A DNA stretch of 64,000 nucleotides from Sulfurimonas denitrificans DSM 1251 (GCF_000012965.1 NC_007575.1:1860001-1924000); one strand, 5' to 3'; counted from the stretch's first letter, positions 1 through 8,530 are shown. Numbers and translations are program-made. Notes: generated by a model not told the origin, from the letters alone.

Positions 1-91
1 TAATCTGATCTGCCATCTTATCAGGGTGCCCTTCTGTTACAGACTCTGAAGTGAAAATGTACTCTTTTAAAGTTTTTTCTTCTTTTGTCAT
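1..91 (-). CDS. metK: S-adenosylmethionine synthetase, N-terminal fragment (gene continues beyond the window)
   Basis: The complement of bases 1-91 starts with ATG at 91 and encodes 30 residues, [20 protein letters not shown] followed by [10 protein letters not shown]. The stretch [13 protein letters not shown] is the signature N-terminus of MetK, which makes S-adenosylmethionine from methionine and ATP. A Shine-Dalgarno AAGGA lies 6 bases upstream of the ATG. The gene is divergent from the peroxiredoxin gene. The rest of the enzyme is outside the window, so only its start can be judged. Confidence 0.9.
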   Translation of the reverse strand, partial: MTKEEKTLKEYIFTSESVTEGHPDKMADQI

Positions 92-109
92 CGATTTTCC
101 TTATTGAAA

Positions 110-144
110 TATGAAGTTTCTCTTCATAAATCAGCGAAAGTATA
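110..144 (-). promoter_or_regulatory. Probable metK promoter with a hairpin in the leader
   Basis: On the minus strand there is an extended -10 element, TGC TATACT, with the hexamer at 144..139. Transcription would begin near base 132 and give a leader of about 40 bases. The leader contains a perfect 7-bp inverted repeat, 110-116 pairing with 122-128 around a 5-base loop. No T-run follows, so it is not an obvious terminator. It may affect stability or translation, but that is inference. Confidence 0.5.
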
Positions 145-235
145 GCAAAAAAAATTATATGAAAAATCTCAAACTTTTATTATTTCTTAAAGCTTTTTTT
201 AACTTAAATATATTGTATTTTGATTAGCATACTTC

Positions 236-244
236 TGTTAGAAT
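236..244 (+). promoter_or_regulatory. Probable promoter of the peroxiredoxin gene (extended -10)
   Basis: TGT followed by TAGAAT (239-244) forms an extended -10 element. The predicted start near base 251 gives a leader of about 25 bases, containing the Shine-Dalgarno AAGGA before the ATG at 277. The upstream sequence is very AT-rich, as is usual for promoters in this phylum. Redox regulation is plausible for this gene, but I identified no operator. Confidence 0.5.
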
Positions 245-276
245 TTTACAAATTTAACTAATTCAAGGACATAAAT

Positions 277-873
277 ATGTTAGTAACAAATCAAGCTCCA
301 GACTTCAGCGCAACGGCGGTTTTAGCAGATGGGTCAATCGTTGAAAACTTTAAACTCTCAGAAAATTTTGGAAAAAAAGGTACAGTTTTGTTTTTCTATC
401 CACTAGACTTTACTTTTGTATGTCCATCTGAAATCATTGCGTTTTCTCATAGAATAGAGGAGTTTAAGAGTCGTGATGTAAATGTAATTGGTGTTTCAGT
501 TGATAGCCAATTTTCACACTTTGCATGGAGAGAGACTCCAGTAAACAGCGGTGGTATCGGTCGCATAAAATACCCTCTTGTTGCAGACCTTACAAAACAA
601 ATCTCAAGAGATTATGATGTGCTCTTTGGCGAGTCTGTTGCACTTCGTGGCTCATTCTTGATTGATGGAAAAGGTGTTGTACGTCATGCTGTTATAAATG
701 ACTTGCCACTTGGAAGAAATATTGATGAGATGATTCGTATGGTTGACGCTATGCAGTTTACTGATGAGCATGGTGAAGTTTGTGCGGCAGGATGGCAAAA
801 AGGTGATGAGGGAATGAAAGCTTCTACTGAGGGTGTTGCTGAGTACTTATCAAAGCACGAAAATAACCTATAA
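277..873 (+). CDS. Typical 2-Cys peroxiredoxin (AhpC/TSA family)
   Basis: This 198-residue protein reduces hydrogen peroxide and organic peroxides in the cytoplasm using thioredoxin-type electron donors. The peroxidatic cysteine is C49 in FTFVCPSE. The resolving cysteine is C169 in GEVCAAGW; the more common form is EVCPAGW, so one position differs. Length and motif order match the AhpC/Prx1 family. The ATG has an AAGGA Shine-Dalgarno. It is monocistronic, divergent from metK, and followed by a hairpin. Campylobacterota commonly encode this protein as AhpC or TsaA; I cannot tell which name fits best. Confidence 0.95.
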   Translation: MLVTNQAPDFSATAVLADGSIVENFKLSENFGKKGTVLFFYPLDFTFVCPSEIIAFSHRIEEFKSRDVNVIGVSVDSQFSHFAWRETPVNSGGIGRIKYPLVADLTKQISRDYDVLFGESVALRGSFLIDGKGVVRHAVINDLPLGRNIDEMIRMVDAMQFTDEHGEVCAAGWQKGDEGMKASTEGVAEYLSKHENNL

Positions 874-883
874 ATTTCTCTTT

Positions 884-912
884 ATAAACTCTCACATGTA
901 GTGAGGGTTTAT
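884..912. terminator. Hairpin between the peroxiredoxin and lipoprotein genes
   Basis: Bases 884-895 pair with 901-912 as a 12-bp stem with one G-U type pair and a 5-base loop, ATGTA. It starts about 10 bases after the peroxiredoxin stop and reaches the lipoprotein stop on the other strand, so it could end transcription from both sides. There is no strong T-tract on either side, which weakens the call. Confidence 0.5.
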
Positions 913-1049
913 TACTCTCTATCTAAGCTCTGCATCGCTTTGTCTGAAGCATTTTTTGCTCTATTGTAGTGATACTCATCCACTTTTTTTGCGCATGCAC
1001 TAAAACTTACCGCTAAAATAACAGCTAAAACAGTTATAACTCTACTCAT
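912..1049 (-). CDS. Small lipoprotein, 45 residues
   Basis: Reading down from the ATG at 1049 gives MSRVITVLAVILAVSFSACA, then a short polar tail rich in Lys, Asp and Asn, ending at TAA 914..912. The first 18 residues form a short positively charged start and a hydrophobic core ending in a lipobox-like SFSAC, so the cysteine near residue 19 would be lipidated. A GGAG Shine-Dalgarno lies about 7 bases before the ATG. It sits downstream of the helicase gene in the same direction, 30 bases away. Function is unknown; small lipoproteins of this type often act at the outer membrane. Confidence 0.75.
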   Translation of the reverse strand: MSRVITVLAVILAVSFSACAKKVDEYHYNRAKNASDKAMQSLDRE

Positions 1050-1079
1050 TTAAAATCTCCGTTTTAATCTATTTTACGA

Positions 1080-2348
1080 TTATAGCATAGCGCTATTTTT
1101 TACAAACCTCATCGCCTTGTTATTTACAAAAATAATATCTCTCCACTGCCTCTTTGGAGCGATAAGATTTAATCGTTTTGGATTTGAACTTCTTGAAATC
1201 GCCACATAAAACTGAGATGGCGCAAAAATTTCATTACTCTGTATAACTAAGTCCACAATCGACATCCCTTGTGATTTGTGGATTGTTATGGCGTATGAGG
1301 GCTTGATTGGAAACTGAAAGATACTAAAGAGACTCTCTTCTACAAACTGAAGTTTTGCATCTACACTCTTTTGAACCCAATGAGATTTATTTTGCGCAAC
1401 TCTCTCTAATTTTATAACAATCAAATCACTTTTTTGTACATAAACATAAGTAGCGTCAATATTTACAACAACTCCTCGCTCTCCATTAAAATAGTTCCAT
1501 GAGTTTCTCGTAAAGAGAACAGGTGCACCTATCTTTATCTCTAAAGTTCTCTCAATTCTTGCATCATCCATAAAACGCTCTACATCTGCATCTTTAACAC
1601 TCTTTACATGTTTGATTATTTGAGCCTCTTTTGTATGAAGTTCACTATCAAGCAGAGCTAACTGAGCTCTATTATGCATGGCTGCAGAGTCGTTTTTTGC
1701 AAATAAAAAAGTAAATTCGCTTAAATCTTGCGGTAGTGGCTTTATATAACTATTTAACTCATTATGGACATCTTCATCCACAAAACCCTCTCTTACTTTA
1801 GCTAAAAGCTCTATAAACTCCTTGTCATCTGTTCTATATATATGAGTTAGCTCAACTATCTCAAAATTAAACTTCTCCCAAATGGCAGACTCAAAAGCAA
1901 AATGCACCTCTGAATATCCACGAACAACTGGAGGAAGCTGTAAAAAATCGCCAACGACTAGAAGCATACCTTTGAAGTTGCTTTGTTCTAAACGAAGAGC
2001 TATCATCTCAAAGAGAGTGTCACTTACCATTGAAATCTCATCAATGACTATCAAATCCATACTAGAGATAAGCTTTTGCACTTTTGTTTTTATCTCATAC
2101 TTAGAGTTTTTTTGAAGCTCCTCTATATCTTTAGCGATTCCCAAATCCAAAAAACTATGCAGTGTTTGACCACCTATCAAAGTAGCTGCCATACCAGTTG
2201 AAGCGAGTTTAGCAACTTTTTTTGCATCTTGTTCATAGTGTGAAATAACACTCTTTGTGAGTGTAGTTTTACCAACACCTGCACCACCCGTTAAAAAAAC
2301 TTTTTTTTTAGATTCTAATTTATCTACTATCTCATTTAAAAAATTCAT
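1080..2348 (-). CDS. Pif1/RecD-like superfamily 1 DNA helicase
   Basis: This is a 422-residue ATP-dependent helicase-like protein. The Walker A motif GGAGVGKTT spans residues 21-29, followed by a TGMAA segment typical of Pif1/RecD2 helicases. The Walker B motif IDEISMV is near residue 100, and the C-terminal SF1 motif YAITIHKSQGMS couples nucleotide binding to DNA movement. Pif1-type helicases unwind stalled or structured DNA such as G-quadruplexes. The start codon lies 5 bases from a TATAAT box, so the mRNA may be leaderless. The gene is divergent from the GGDEF gene with back-to-back -10 elements. Confidence 0.85.
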   Translation of the reverse strand: MNFLNEIVDKLESKKKVFLTGGAGVGKTTLTKSVISHYEQDAKKVAKLASTGMAATLIGGQTLHSFLDLGIAKDIEELQKNSKYEIKTKVQKLISSMDLIVIDEISMVSDTLFEMIALRLEQSNFKGMLLVVGDFLQLPPVVRGYSEVHFAFESAIWEKFNFEIVELTHIYRTDDKEFIELLAKVREGFVDEDVHNELNSYIKPLPQDLSEFTFLFAKNDSAAMHNRAQLALLDSELHTKEAQIIKHVKSVKDADVERFMDDARIERTLEIKIGAPVLFTRNSWNYFNGERGVVVNIDATYVYVQKSDLIVIKLERVAQNKSHWVQKSVDAKLQFVEESLFSIFQFPIKPSYAITIHKSQGMSIVDLVIQSNEIFAPSQFYVAISRSSNPKRLNLIAPKRQWRDIIFVNNKAMRFVKNSAML

Positions 2349-2353
2349 AAAAA

Positions 2354-2366
2354 ATTATACTATAAT
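2354..2366. promoter_or_regulatory. Back-to-back -10 elements for the divergent helicase and GGDEF genes
   Basis: The 13 bases ATTATACTATAAT read as TATAAT on each strand with a single base between them. The minus-strand box (2359..2354) serves the helicase gene, whose ATG is only 5 bases away. The plus-strand box (2361-2366) serves the GGDEF gene, whose ATG follows at 2399 after a GAGGAAAG Shine-Dalgarno. Two polymerases could not occupy both at once, so the genes are probably expressed in alternation. Confidence 0.55.
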
Positions 2367-2398
2367 TGCAAAAAATATTTACGAGGAAAGCCTATTTT

Positions 2399-3643
2399 AT
2401 GGAGAAAATATTAGTTGTAGAAGATAATAAGACATTAGCTAAATTGATTGCTAAAAAGATAAATTTAGAGCTTGGTTTTGAAGTTGAAGTTGCCTATAAC
2501 TTTTTAGAAGCCAAACTATTTTTAAAAAGATATAGTTACTTTTTAACACTAATTGATCTAAATCTTCCAGACTCACCAAATGGCGAAATTGTGGACTATG
2601 TACTTGAATCTGGAAATCGTGTTATCGTGTTGAGTGGAAATATTGATAAAACATTTCGTGCTAATATCCTCAAAAAAAACATAATTGACTATGTAAATAA
2701 GGGTGGAGTTAATGATATAAACTTCATCATCAACACAATTGCAAGGCTCAAAAAAAATCAAAATCATAAAATATTACTCGTTGATGACTCTATGGTTTTT
2801 AGAAAACAGATGACTCACATGCTTGAGAATATGTTTTTCAAAGTCATAACAGTTGCTCACGGGGAAGAGGCTCTTGGGATTTTAGATAATGTGCCAGACA
2901 TAAGTTTAGTTTTAACAGACTATCATATGCCTGTGATGGATGGACTTGAGCTAACAACTGAGATTAGAAAAAAATATACAAAAAATGATTTAACAATCAT
3001 CACAATCTCTGGGGATAATGATGAGGACACAACTGCAATGTTTTTAAAAATTGGAGCAAATGACTACATTAAAAAACCTTTCTCAAAAGAGGAGTTTTCA
3101 TGTCGCATAAACAACTCTATCGAAGCGTTAGAAAATATACATGCAATCACAAATAATGCAAATAGAGATTTTTTAACGGGTCTTTACAATAGAAGATATT
3201 TTTTCAACAACATGTATCCATATTTTGAAAAAGCTCTAACCAATGGCAATCATTTTGCAATTGCTATGATAGATATTGACTTCTTTAAAAAGATAAATGA
3301 TACTTATGGGCATGAAATGGGTGATAAAACGATAAATAAACTAGCAGATATTTTAAGAGCAAACACCTCTCAAGATGATATAGTTGCAAGATTTGGCGGT
3401 GAGGAGTTTTGTATTGTTTTAAAAAACAAAACTCCTCAGCAGGCTCTGTCTCATTTTGAAAATTTAAGAGAAAAGGTTGAAAATAGTTTTCTTTCACTTG
3501 GCGATGAAGAAAAAATCACATTTACTATCTCAATAGGTGTGCTTTTATCTCCAGAAGATACGCTTGATGAGAGCATAAATCAAGCAGATATGTTGCTATA
3601 CAACGCAAAACAAAACGGAAGAAACCGCATAGAACATAACTAA
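2399..3643 (+). CDS. Two-receiver response regulator with GGDEF diguanylate cyclase output (CbrR-like)
   Basis: The 414-residue protein has two receiver domains, about 1-120 and 128-250. Their probable phospho-acceptors are D53 (LIDLNLP) and D174 (LTDYHMP). A GGDEF domain follows from about 255 with active-site GGEEF at 333-337, so it should make cyclic di-GMP from GTP. The inhibitory RxxD site expected five residues before GGEEF reads SQDD, so product inhibition is probably lost. I chose ATG 2399 because it follows GAGGAAAG; the upstream TTG at 2366 overlaps the -10 box. The layout matches Campylobacter jejuni CbrR, a bile-resistance regulator, but orthology is not shown. Confidence 0.85.
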   Translation: MEKILVVEDNKTLAKLIAKKINLELGFEVEVAYNFLEAKLFLKRYSYFLTLIDLNLPDSPNGEIVDYVLESGNRVIVLSGNIDKTFRANILKKNIIDYVNKGGVNDINFIINTIARLKKNQNHKILLVDDSMVFRKQMTHMLENMFFKVITVAHGEEALGILDNVPDISLVLTDYHMPVMDGLELTTEIRKKYTKNDLTIITISGDNDEDTTAMFLKIGANDYIKKPFSKEEFSCRINNSIEALENIHAITNNANRDFLTGLYNRRYFFNNMYPYFEKALTNGNHFAIAMIDIDFFKKINDTYGHEMGDKTINKLADILRANTSQDDIVARFGGEEFCIVLKNKTPQQALSHFENLREKVENSFLSLGDEEKITFTISIGVLLSPEDTLDESINQADMLLYNAKQNGRNRIEHN

Positions 3644-4752
3644 GGCTCCATAACTATTACCTCTCCAAAAGGGACTTGGCTCTCTTTTGGTGCTATCCAT
3701 TTAACCTCATACATTGGAGAGTTTTTTGGAAAAATCCCATCCAAATCACTAAAATAGAGAAGCAGTTTTACATCTTCTTGCCCTTTTTCTATAAACTCAA
3801 AAACAGCTCTAAAATCAGTCGCTCCGCCACCATTTAGCTCTACTTCTAAAATATCTCCACTGTAAAAAGTTTTATGTGTTTGAATCTTATCATCACACAC
3901 AAGCAAATCAAGATGAAAGTTTGAAAAGGTGTTCATAATGAAATTTAGTTCACTTAAAAATGTACCTAAGAGAATCTCATCAACAGAGCCTGAACTATCT
4001 ATGGCAACAACAAATCTAAATGTTTGACTCTTTGAGGATGGAAGATATATGCCGCTATATAGAAGCTTTTTACTTGGAGGAAGAAGTGTGTAGTCATCTC
4101 TGTAAAACTTATCTAGAGCAACTCTCAACTCATCTCGCCAATCTATTTTACTATTACATGTAAGAGTAAAAAATCTCTCCATTGACGCTGGAATCTCGTT
4201 ATTTTTTTGAGACTCATCAAACTTAGCCTTTGCAAACTCTTCAAATAATTGCTCTTCTTGAATAAATTCTGGATTTTTAGAGCTGTTTTGATTATCGGAG
4301 TCACTTTTTGTATCTTCTATATCATCTGCCTCATACTCTAGCTCATCACGTAAAATATCATCTTTAAGCTCGGCATAAATCTCCTCAGCATACATACCGC
4401 TAAATCTCTTTGAATAGTGCGCTCCATGAGGTCTAAGAAGAGAATTTTTAACCAACATATCGTTTATTGCATAATCAGTTGCGAGTTGCCAAAGCCACCC
4501 ACTTCTACCGTTTCGTCTGGATTCATGAGCTAAAGAAGCATGCATAGCTCCGTTTGCAAATACAAACTCCATCTCACCATCGCTTAGCTCTGCTAAAAAA
4601 TCACTGTTGTACTCAAGCTTGATACCATTACTTTTAAAACTCTCTATATCATCGTTTACACTTAACTCCAGCTTTGAAGCAAGTGCACCAAATAAGGGAT
4701 AATTAACTAAAAGTTTAGCTTTTGCTTGAGAGATTTTTTGATCAATTGACAT
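3640..4752 (-). CDS. VWA-like / predicted metallopeptidase protein (DUF2201 type)
   Basis: This 370-residue protein is last in a three-gene operon. The N-terminal half resembles the DUF2201 metallopeptidase-like region, but the zinc motif looks degenerate (MHASLAHE instead of a clear HExxH). The middle is acidic and low in complexity, about residues 125-165. The C-terminal half is a von Willebrand A-like fold with the metal-binding motif DSSGS followed by GGGATD and FSDLDG. VWA proteins of this kind are partners of MoxR ATPases in metal insertion or complex remodelling. It starts 7 bases after the MoxR stop. The substrate is unknown. Confidence 0.75.
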   Translation of the reverse strand: MSIDQKISQAKAKLLVNYPLFGALASKLELSVNDDIESFKSNGIKLEYNSDFLAELSDGEMEFVFANGAMHASLAHESRRNGRSGWLWQLATDYAINDMLVKNSLLRPHGAHYSKRFSGMYAEEIYAELKDDILRDELEYEADDIEDTKSDSDNQNSSKNPEFIQEEQLFEEFAKAKFDESQKNNEIPASMERFFTLTCNSKIDWRDELRVALDKFYRDDYTLLPPSKKLLYSGIYLPSSKSQTFRFVVAIDSSGSVDEILLGTFLSELNFIMNTFSNFHLDLLVCDDKIQTHKTFYSGDILEVELNGGGATDFRAVFEFIEKGQEDVKLLLYFSDLDGIFPKNSPMYEVKWIAPKESQVPFGEVIVMEP

Positions 4753-4759
4753 CTAACTT

Positions 4760-5755
4760 TTACCCCAAAAGATAAGCGAACTTTTTAACCCACTCTCTAA
4801 AGGACGCTGAGTGTCCCATAGTGATGCCATTTCTTTGTAAATCTTGGACTATCATAACCGCAAATTCTGACTTTAAATCAAAAGTGTATTTGAGTAAGTT
4901 CTCTAACTTTTCATCACTTTTATCTCTAAGATATGCACTAACAAGTCCGCTACTTAGTGCGTAGAGAACATCTACTTCATCACTATAATCGCCATTTGAA
5001 GTTTCCAATATCTCATTTATATCTGGCAATCTATCTATTACTTTTATAAAAGATAAAAAAGAGACTGCGACATCTCTTCCAACTGCGCCGCTTATGGTCT
5101 CAAGCAGAAGTGATTTTGGCATATTTGCTTTTAGGATGCTATCTACATACTCCCAACTTCTAGGAGTTGCAAAACTTTTTGTATCACTTTTTGCATCAAA
5201 GGTAAAGAGATGCTCGTTTTTATATGAGATATAAGATATTACACGCTCATCAAGACCGCTTTTATAAGCCCAAAGTCGCCAATCTTCTACATGTACATCC
5301 ATCTCAAAGTGGACAAATCTGTTTGCTAAAGGGCTGGGCATACGGTATGTTACACCTCTATCACTATCACGATTTCCAGCTGCCACAATTGCCCAACCAT
5401 CAGGGAGTTCATACTCGCCAACTTTTCTATCAAGAATTAACTGATACGCTGAAGCTTGGACACTTGGCGGTGCTGAGTTTAACTCATCCAAAAACAGAAC
5501 TCCCTCGCCATTTTTTGGTAAAAACGCAGGAGGTGCCCAGAGTGCAGTGTGTGACTCCTTATCGTAAAATGGTATTCCTTTTAAATCAGTTGGGTCCATA
5601 AGGGCTAATCTTAAATCTATAAAACCAATATCTCTGCTTGAGGCTATCTGCTTTATAATGGAGGATTTTCCAATCCCTGGTGCGCCCCATAAAAAAGTAG
5701 GAACTCTCTGCTCTATTAAAGAGCCAATAGTTGCTATCAAATCAGTTGCTCTCAT
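4760..5755 (-). CDS. MoxR-family AAA+ ATPase
   Basis: This AAA+ chaperone-like ATPase has Walker A GAPGIGKS at residues 24-31 and Walker B LFLDELNSAPPS about 60 residues later, followed by a sensor region AAGNRDSDRG. MoxR ATPases work with VWA-domain proteins, and one lies immediately downstream. I prefer the ATG at 5755 because it forms an ATGA overlap with the upstream stop. An in-frame ATG at 5764 is also possible and would give 334 residues. The natural substrate cannot be deduced from the sequence. Confidence 0.85.
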   Translation of the reverse strand: MRATDLIATIGSLIEQRVPTFLWGAPGIGKSSIIKQIASSRDIGFIDLRLALMDPTDLKGIPFYDKESHTALWAPPAFLPKNGEGVLFLDELNSAPPSVQASAYQLILDRKVGEYELPDGWAIVAAGNRDSDRGVTYRMPSPLANRFVHFEMDVHVEDWRLWAYKSGLDERVISYISYKNEHLFTFDAKSDTKSFATPRSWEYVDSILKANMPKSLLLETISGAVGRDVAVSFLSFIKVIDRLPDINEILETSNGDYSDEVDVLYALSSGLVSAYLRDKSDEKLENLLKYTFDLKSEFAVMIVQDLQRNGITMGHSASFREWVKKFAYLLG

Positions 5756-7110
5756 ACTTCCCATCCTATATTTTCTTGTTGTATATGTTTTGTAAACGCA
5801 GCATTCTCTTTTACTTGACGAGCTACTCTTGAGTCAAGTTGGAGTTGATATAGAACCTCAACTGGAGTGTTTGGGTTTTGCGCTAGAGCTTTTAAAACTT
5901 CTATATCCTCACTATTTAAGAGTGCTTCAAGTATCTCGCAAGGAGTGTTGCTATTTTGAGCTAAAGAGGCATGATTTGCCTCATCTTTATATGCTTCTAT
6001 GAGTGTTGCTTGTGAGAGAGTACTGTTTTTATATATCTCACTTGTAAGAATTTTTGAGTTAAATTCTAGCAACCTCATCGCAACATTATTGTCTAAATTG
6101 TTATTGTTTGCTAAAGAGATATTTACATCATCCAGATTCAAGTCAGCTAAACATTGCTGCATGTAAAGGGTTAGTGAACTATTTTTAGCAACCTCTAGTG
6201 GAGTTTTTTTAATTAGCTCTTCAAAAATTTCACTATCCAACCTTAGATTTTGTGCGAGATACTTTATGTACTTCTCATCATTTATGAATTTAGGAATTAA
6301 CTCAGTTGATAAATTCCTACTCTTGCAAAGAGCTTCTAAAACTTCTTCATTCTTAGAGTTATAAAGCTCTATTTGCATCTCTTCATCACAATCTTGCCTC
6401 TTGGCAATAAGCATTTTAACTCTTGGATTTGCTTTTTTAATAAGTTTATTTAAGATACTCTTTGGAGTCTTAGGATGCGTTGCGATTGCAGACAAGATAT
6501 TTAAATTTAGAGCATTTGCTTCTACATGTAAGCTTTTTTGCAGTGGTTCTAGCTCAAATATCATCTCAATTATCTCTGCTGAGTTGCTCTGGGATATAAG
6601 GTGCATAAATCCAGTTGTAGCGTATTGAACATTATGGTTTCTCTCTATATTTTCATAAAACCTTAGTATGATTGCGGCACTCACATCACGATTATCATCA
6701 TTTTCAAAAAAGTCCTCGCCACCCCATGAGTACATCTTTAAGAGCTTAAAGAAAAGTTCATCTTTTATGGTTGAATTTTGTATGAAAGATTTAAGTCTCT
6801 CTTTGTCTCTGCTAAGTTTTAAGCTCATGAGAAGAGTCTCTGGATCTATATATTTTGCAACTTCTCTCTCAAGTGCTTCAATAGAGATAAATTCAAGAAT
6901 AGTTGATTTTGCTTCGTAAAGTGCATTACTCGCATTTTGCTCATAAGGAGTCATCATCTTGCCATCAACAACCAAAGCAACATCATCAGAGTACTCGCTC
7001 ACAACTCCTATCTTATGAAATTTCATCTGTGAAGCAAACTCATCAGTGCTAAATGCACGACTTTTGCCAAATAAGAGTATATTTTTATTTTGTAATTGTT
7101 CTAAATTCAT
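5752..7110 (-). CDS. Leucine-rich-repeat-variant (LRV-type) helical repeat protein, first gene of the MoxR-VWA operon
   Basis: The 452-residue protein has no signal peptide. From about residue 190 to the end it carries short helical repeats of the kind LAxNxNTPxEVLxxL, for example NSNTPCEILEALL and NPNTPVEVLYQL. This pattern resembles the LRV (leucine-rich repeat variant) family, a protein-binding scaffold. The N-terminal 120 residues include a BRCT-like or nucleotide-fold segment that I cannot assign. Its stop overlaps the MoxR start. It may select targets for the ATPase-VWA pair, which is inference. A -10 box lies 6 bases before the ATG, so the operon mRNA may be leaderless. Confidence 0.65.
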   Translation of the reverse strand: MNLEQLQNKNILLFGKSRAFSTDEFASQMKFHKIGVVSEYSDDVALVVDGKMMTPYEQNASNALYEAKSTILEFISIEALEREVAKYIDPETLLMSLKLSRDKERLKSFIQNSTIKDELFFKLLKMYSWGGEDFFENDDNRDVSAAIILRFYENIERNHNVQYATTGFMHLISQSNSAEIIEMIFELEPLQKSLHVEANALNLNILSAIATHPKTPKSILNKLIKKANPRVKMLIAKRQDCDEEMQIELYNSKNEEVLEALCKSRNLSTELIPKFINDEKYIKYLAQNLRLDSEIFEELIKKTPLEVAKNSSLTLYMQQCLADLNLDDVNISLANNNNLDNNVAMRLLEFNSKILTSEIYKNSTLSQATLIEAYKDEANHASLAQNSNTPCEILEALLNSEDIEVLKALAQNPNTPVEVLYQLQLDSRVARQVKENAAFTKHIQQENIGWEV

Positions 7111-7116
7111 ACTCCG

Positions 7117-7122
7117 ATTATA
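7117..7122 (-). promoter_or_regulatory. -10 element of the LRV-MoxR-VWA operon, abutting the start codon
   Basis: On the minus strand TGC TATAAT is an extended -10 element, followed by CGGAGT and the ATG at 7110. Transcription usually begins 6-8 bases after the -10, so the first transcribed base would be at or next to the A of ATG. GGAG is present, but in such a transcript it would hardly be part of the mRNA. Confidence 0.55.
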
Positions 7123-7164
7123 GCAATTTATCTTTTAATTTTTATGCCATTTAACTACTCTAGT

Positions 7165-7170
7165 TATAAT
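7165..7170 (+). promoter_or_regulatory. -10 element of nhaA
   Basis: TATAAT lies 25 bases before the nhaA ATG. The implied leader of about 19 bases includes AAAGGA at normal Shine-Dalgarno distance. This promoter is divergent from that of the LRV operon, about 45 bases away. Confidence 0.5.
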
Positions 7171-7195
7171 CAAAACTCAAAATAAAGGATTTACA

Positions 7196-8530
7196 ATGAA
7201 ACTATATGCACCTTGGCAGAGAGCTTTTGAGAAAATAGCTACACCTTTTGAGCAGTTCCTTCACGCTCAAACAACGACTGGACTTATGTTAATGCTTATG
7301 ACAGTAGTAGCGCTTCTTCTTGCAAACTCACCACTCTCCGATGAATATCTACACATATTTCATACAAATATAGATATTTTTGTTGGAAATTATGGCTTCT
7401 CAAAGAGTATTCATCACTGGATAAATGATGGACTTATGGCTATCTTTTTCTTTATTATCGGGCTTGAGATAAAAAGAAATATTTTAGTAGGAGAGTTATC
7501 AAATATAAAAGTTGCAATGCTACCAATACTCGCAGCTATCGGAGGGATGGCACTTCCTGCACTCATCTACTACGCTATAAACTATGGCGATATAGGGGAG
7601 GCTGGATGGGGAATCCCAATGGCTACAGATATTGCATTTGCAATTAGCGCTTTGGTTCTTCTTGGAAGAAGAGTCTCAGCATCACTTGTAACATTTTTAG
7701 TAGCTCTTGCTATCGTTGATGACCTTGGCGCTGTTGTTGTAATCGCTCTTTTTTACACACAAGAGATTAACATGCTGCCTCTTCTTTTTGCTTTTATATC
7801 TTTTTTGGTTTTAGTATCATTTAATCGTTTTGGCATACATGCAATACTCCCTTACTTTGTAGTTGGGTTTATCATGTGGCTATTTATGTTGGAATCAGGC
7901 ATACACGCAACAGTGGCTGGAGTTATAGCTGCTATGGCAATTCCATCAAGACCTAAATATACCCCAATGGATTTCACAAAATCAGTAAAATCGAGATTGG
8001 ATGAGTATGACAACTACCCCATTGAAGATAACTACATGTTACATGAACAGCAAAAAGCAATCCTACAAAATGTAAAAGACAAAATAGATGCTATAAGCTC
8101 TCCATCGGCTAGACTTGAACACTCGCTTCATCTTCCAGTGAGTTTAGTAGTTATCCCTCTTTTTGCACTTGCAAATGCTGGGGTTTCAATAAATTTTTCA
8201 TCTGCCTATGATACTCTGCTTCAACCAATCTCTTTGGGAGTTATGGCTGGTCTTGTTTTTGGAAAAGTTTTTGGAATAGCTGGTATCTCTTATCTTGCTA
8301 TAAAACTTGGGATTGCAAAGCTTCCTGAGGGCAGCACAATGAGTCAAGTTTTTGGTGTCGCTTTTCTTGGCGGTATAGGCTTTACGATGTCTATATTTAT
8401 CGCAGAGCTTGCATTTGCTGGAAATAGTGAGCTAGTATTTCAAGCAAAAATAGGCATTTTAGCAGCATCTCTATTTGCTGGAATCTTTGGTTTTATCTGG
8501 CTTAGATTTATCGCAAAAAGTGCAAACTAA
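7196..8530 (+). CDS. nhaA: Na+/H+ antiporter NhaA
   Basis: The 444-residue inner-membrane protein has the NhaA pattern throughout. This includes FFFIIGLEIKR near residue 90, the MATDIAFAISAL segment and the paired aspartates of LAIVDDLGAVVVIALF, which carry Na+ and H+. A conserved GGIGFTMSIFIAELAF segment lies near the C-terminus. A longer polar loop at about residues 255-300 is typical of epsilon and delta group NhaA proteins. It exports sodium in exchange for protons, and its presence with NhaC at 13-14.7 kb suits a saline habitat. Its 3' end overlaps the convergent epimerase gene by 4 bases. Confidence 0.95.
   Translation: MKLYAPWQRAFEKIATPFEQFLHAQTTTGLMLMLMTVVALLLANSPLSDEYLHIFHTNIDIFVGNYGFSKSIHHWINDGLMAIFFFIIGLEIKRNILVGELSNIKVAMLPILAAIGGMALPALIYYAINYGDIGEAGWGIPMATDIAFAISALVLLGRRVSASLVTFLVALAIVDDLGAVVVIALFYTQEINMLPLLFAFISFLVLVSFNRFGIHAILPYFVVGFIMWLFMLESGIHATVAGVIAAMAIPSRPKYTPMDFTKSVKSRLDEYDNYPIEDNYMLHEQQKAILQNVKDKIDAISSPSARLEHSLHLPVSLVVIPLFALANAGVSINFSSAYDTLLQPISLGVMAGLVFGKVFGIAGISYLAIKLGIAKLPEGSTMSQVFGVAFLGGIGFTMSIFIAELAFAGNSELVFQAKIGILAASLFAGIFGFIWLRFIAKSAN

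Noticed and set aside
5224-5601. Plus-strand 125-codon reading
   Set aside because: It is antisense to the conserved Walker B and sensor region of the MoxR ATPase.
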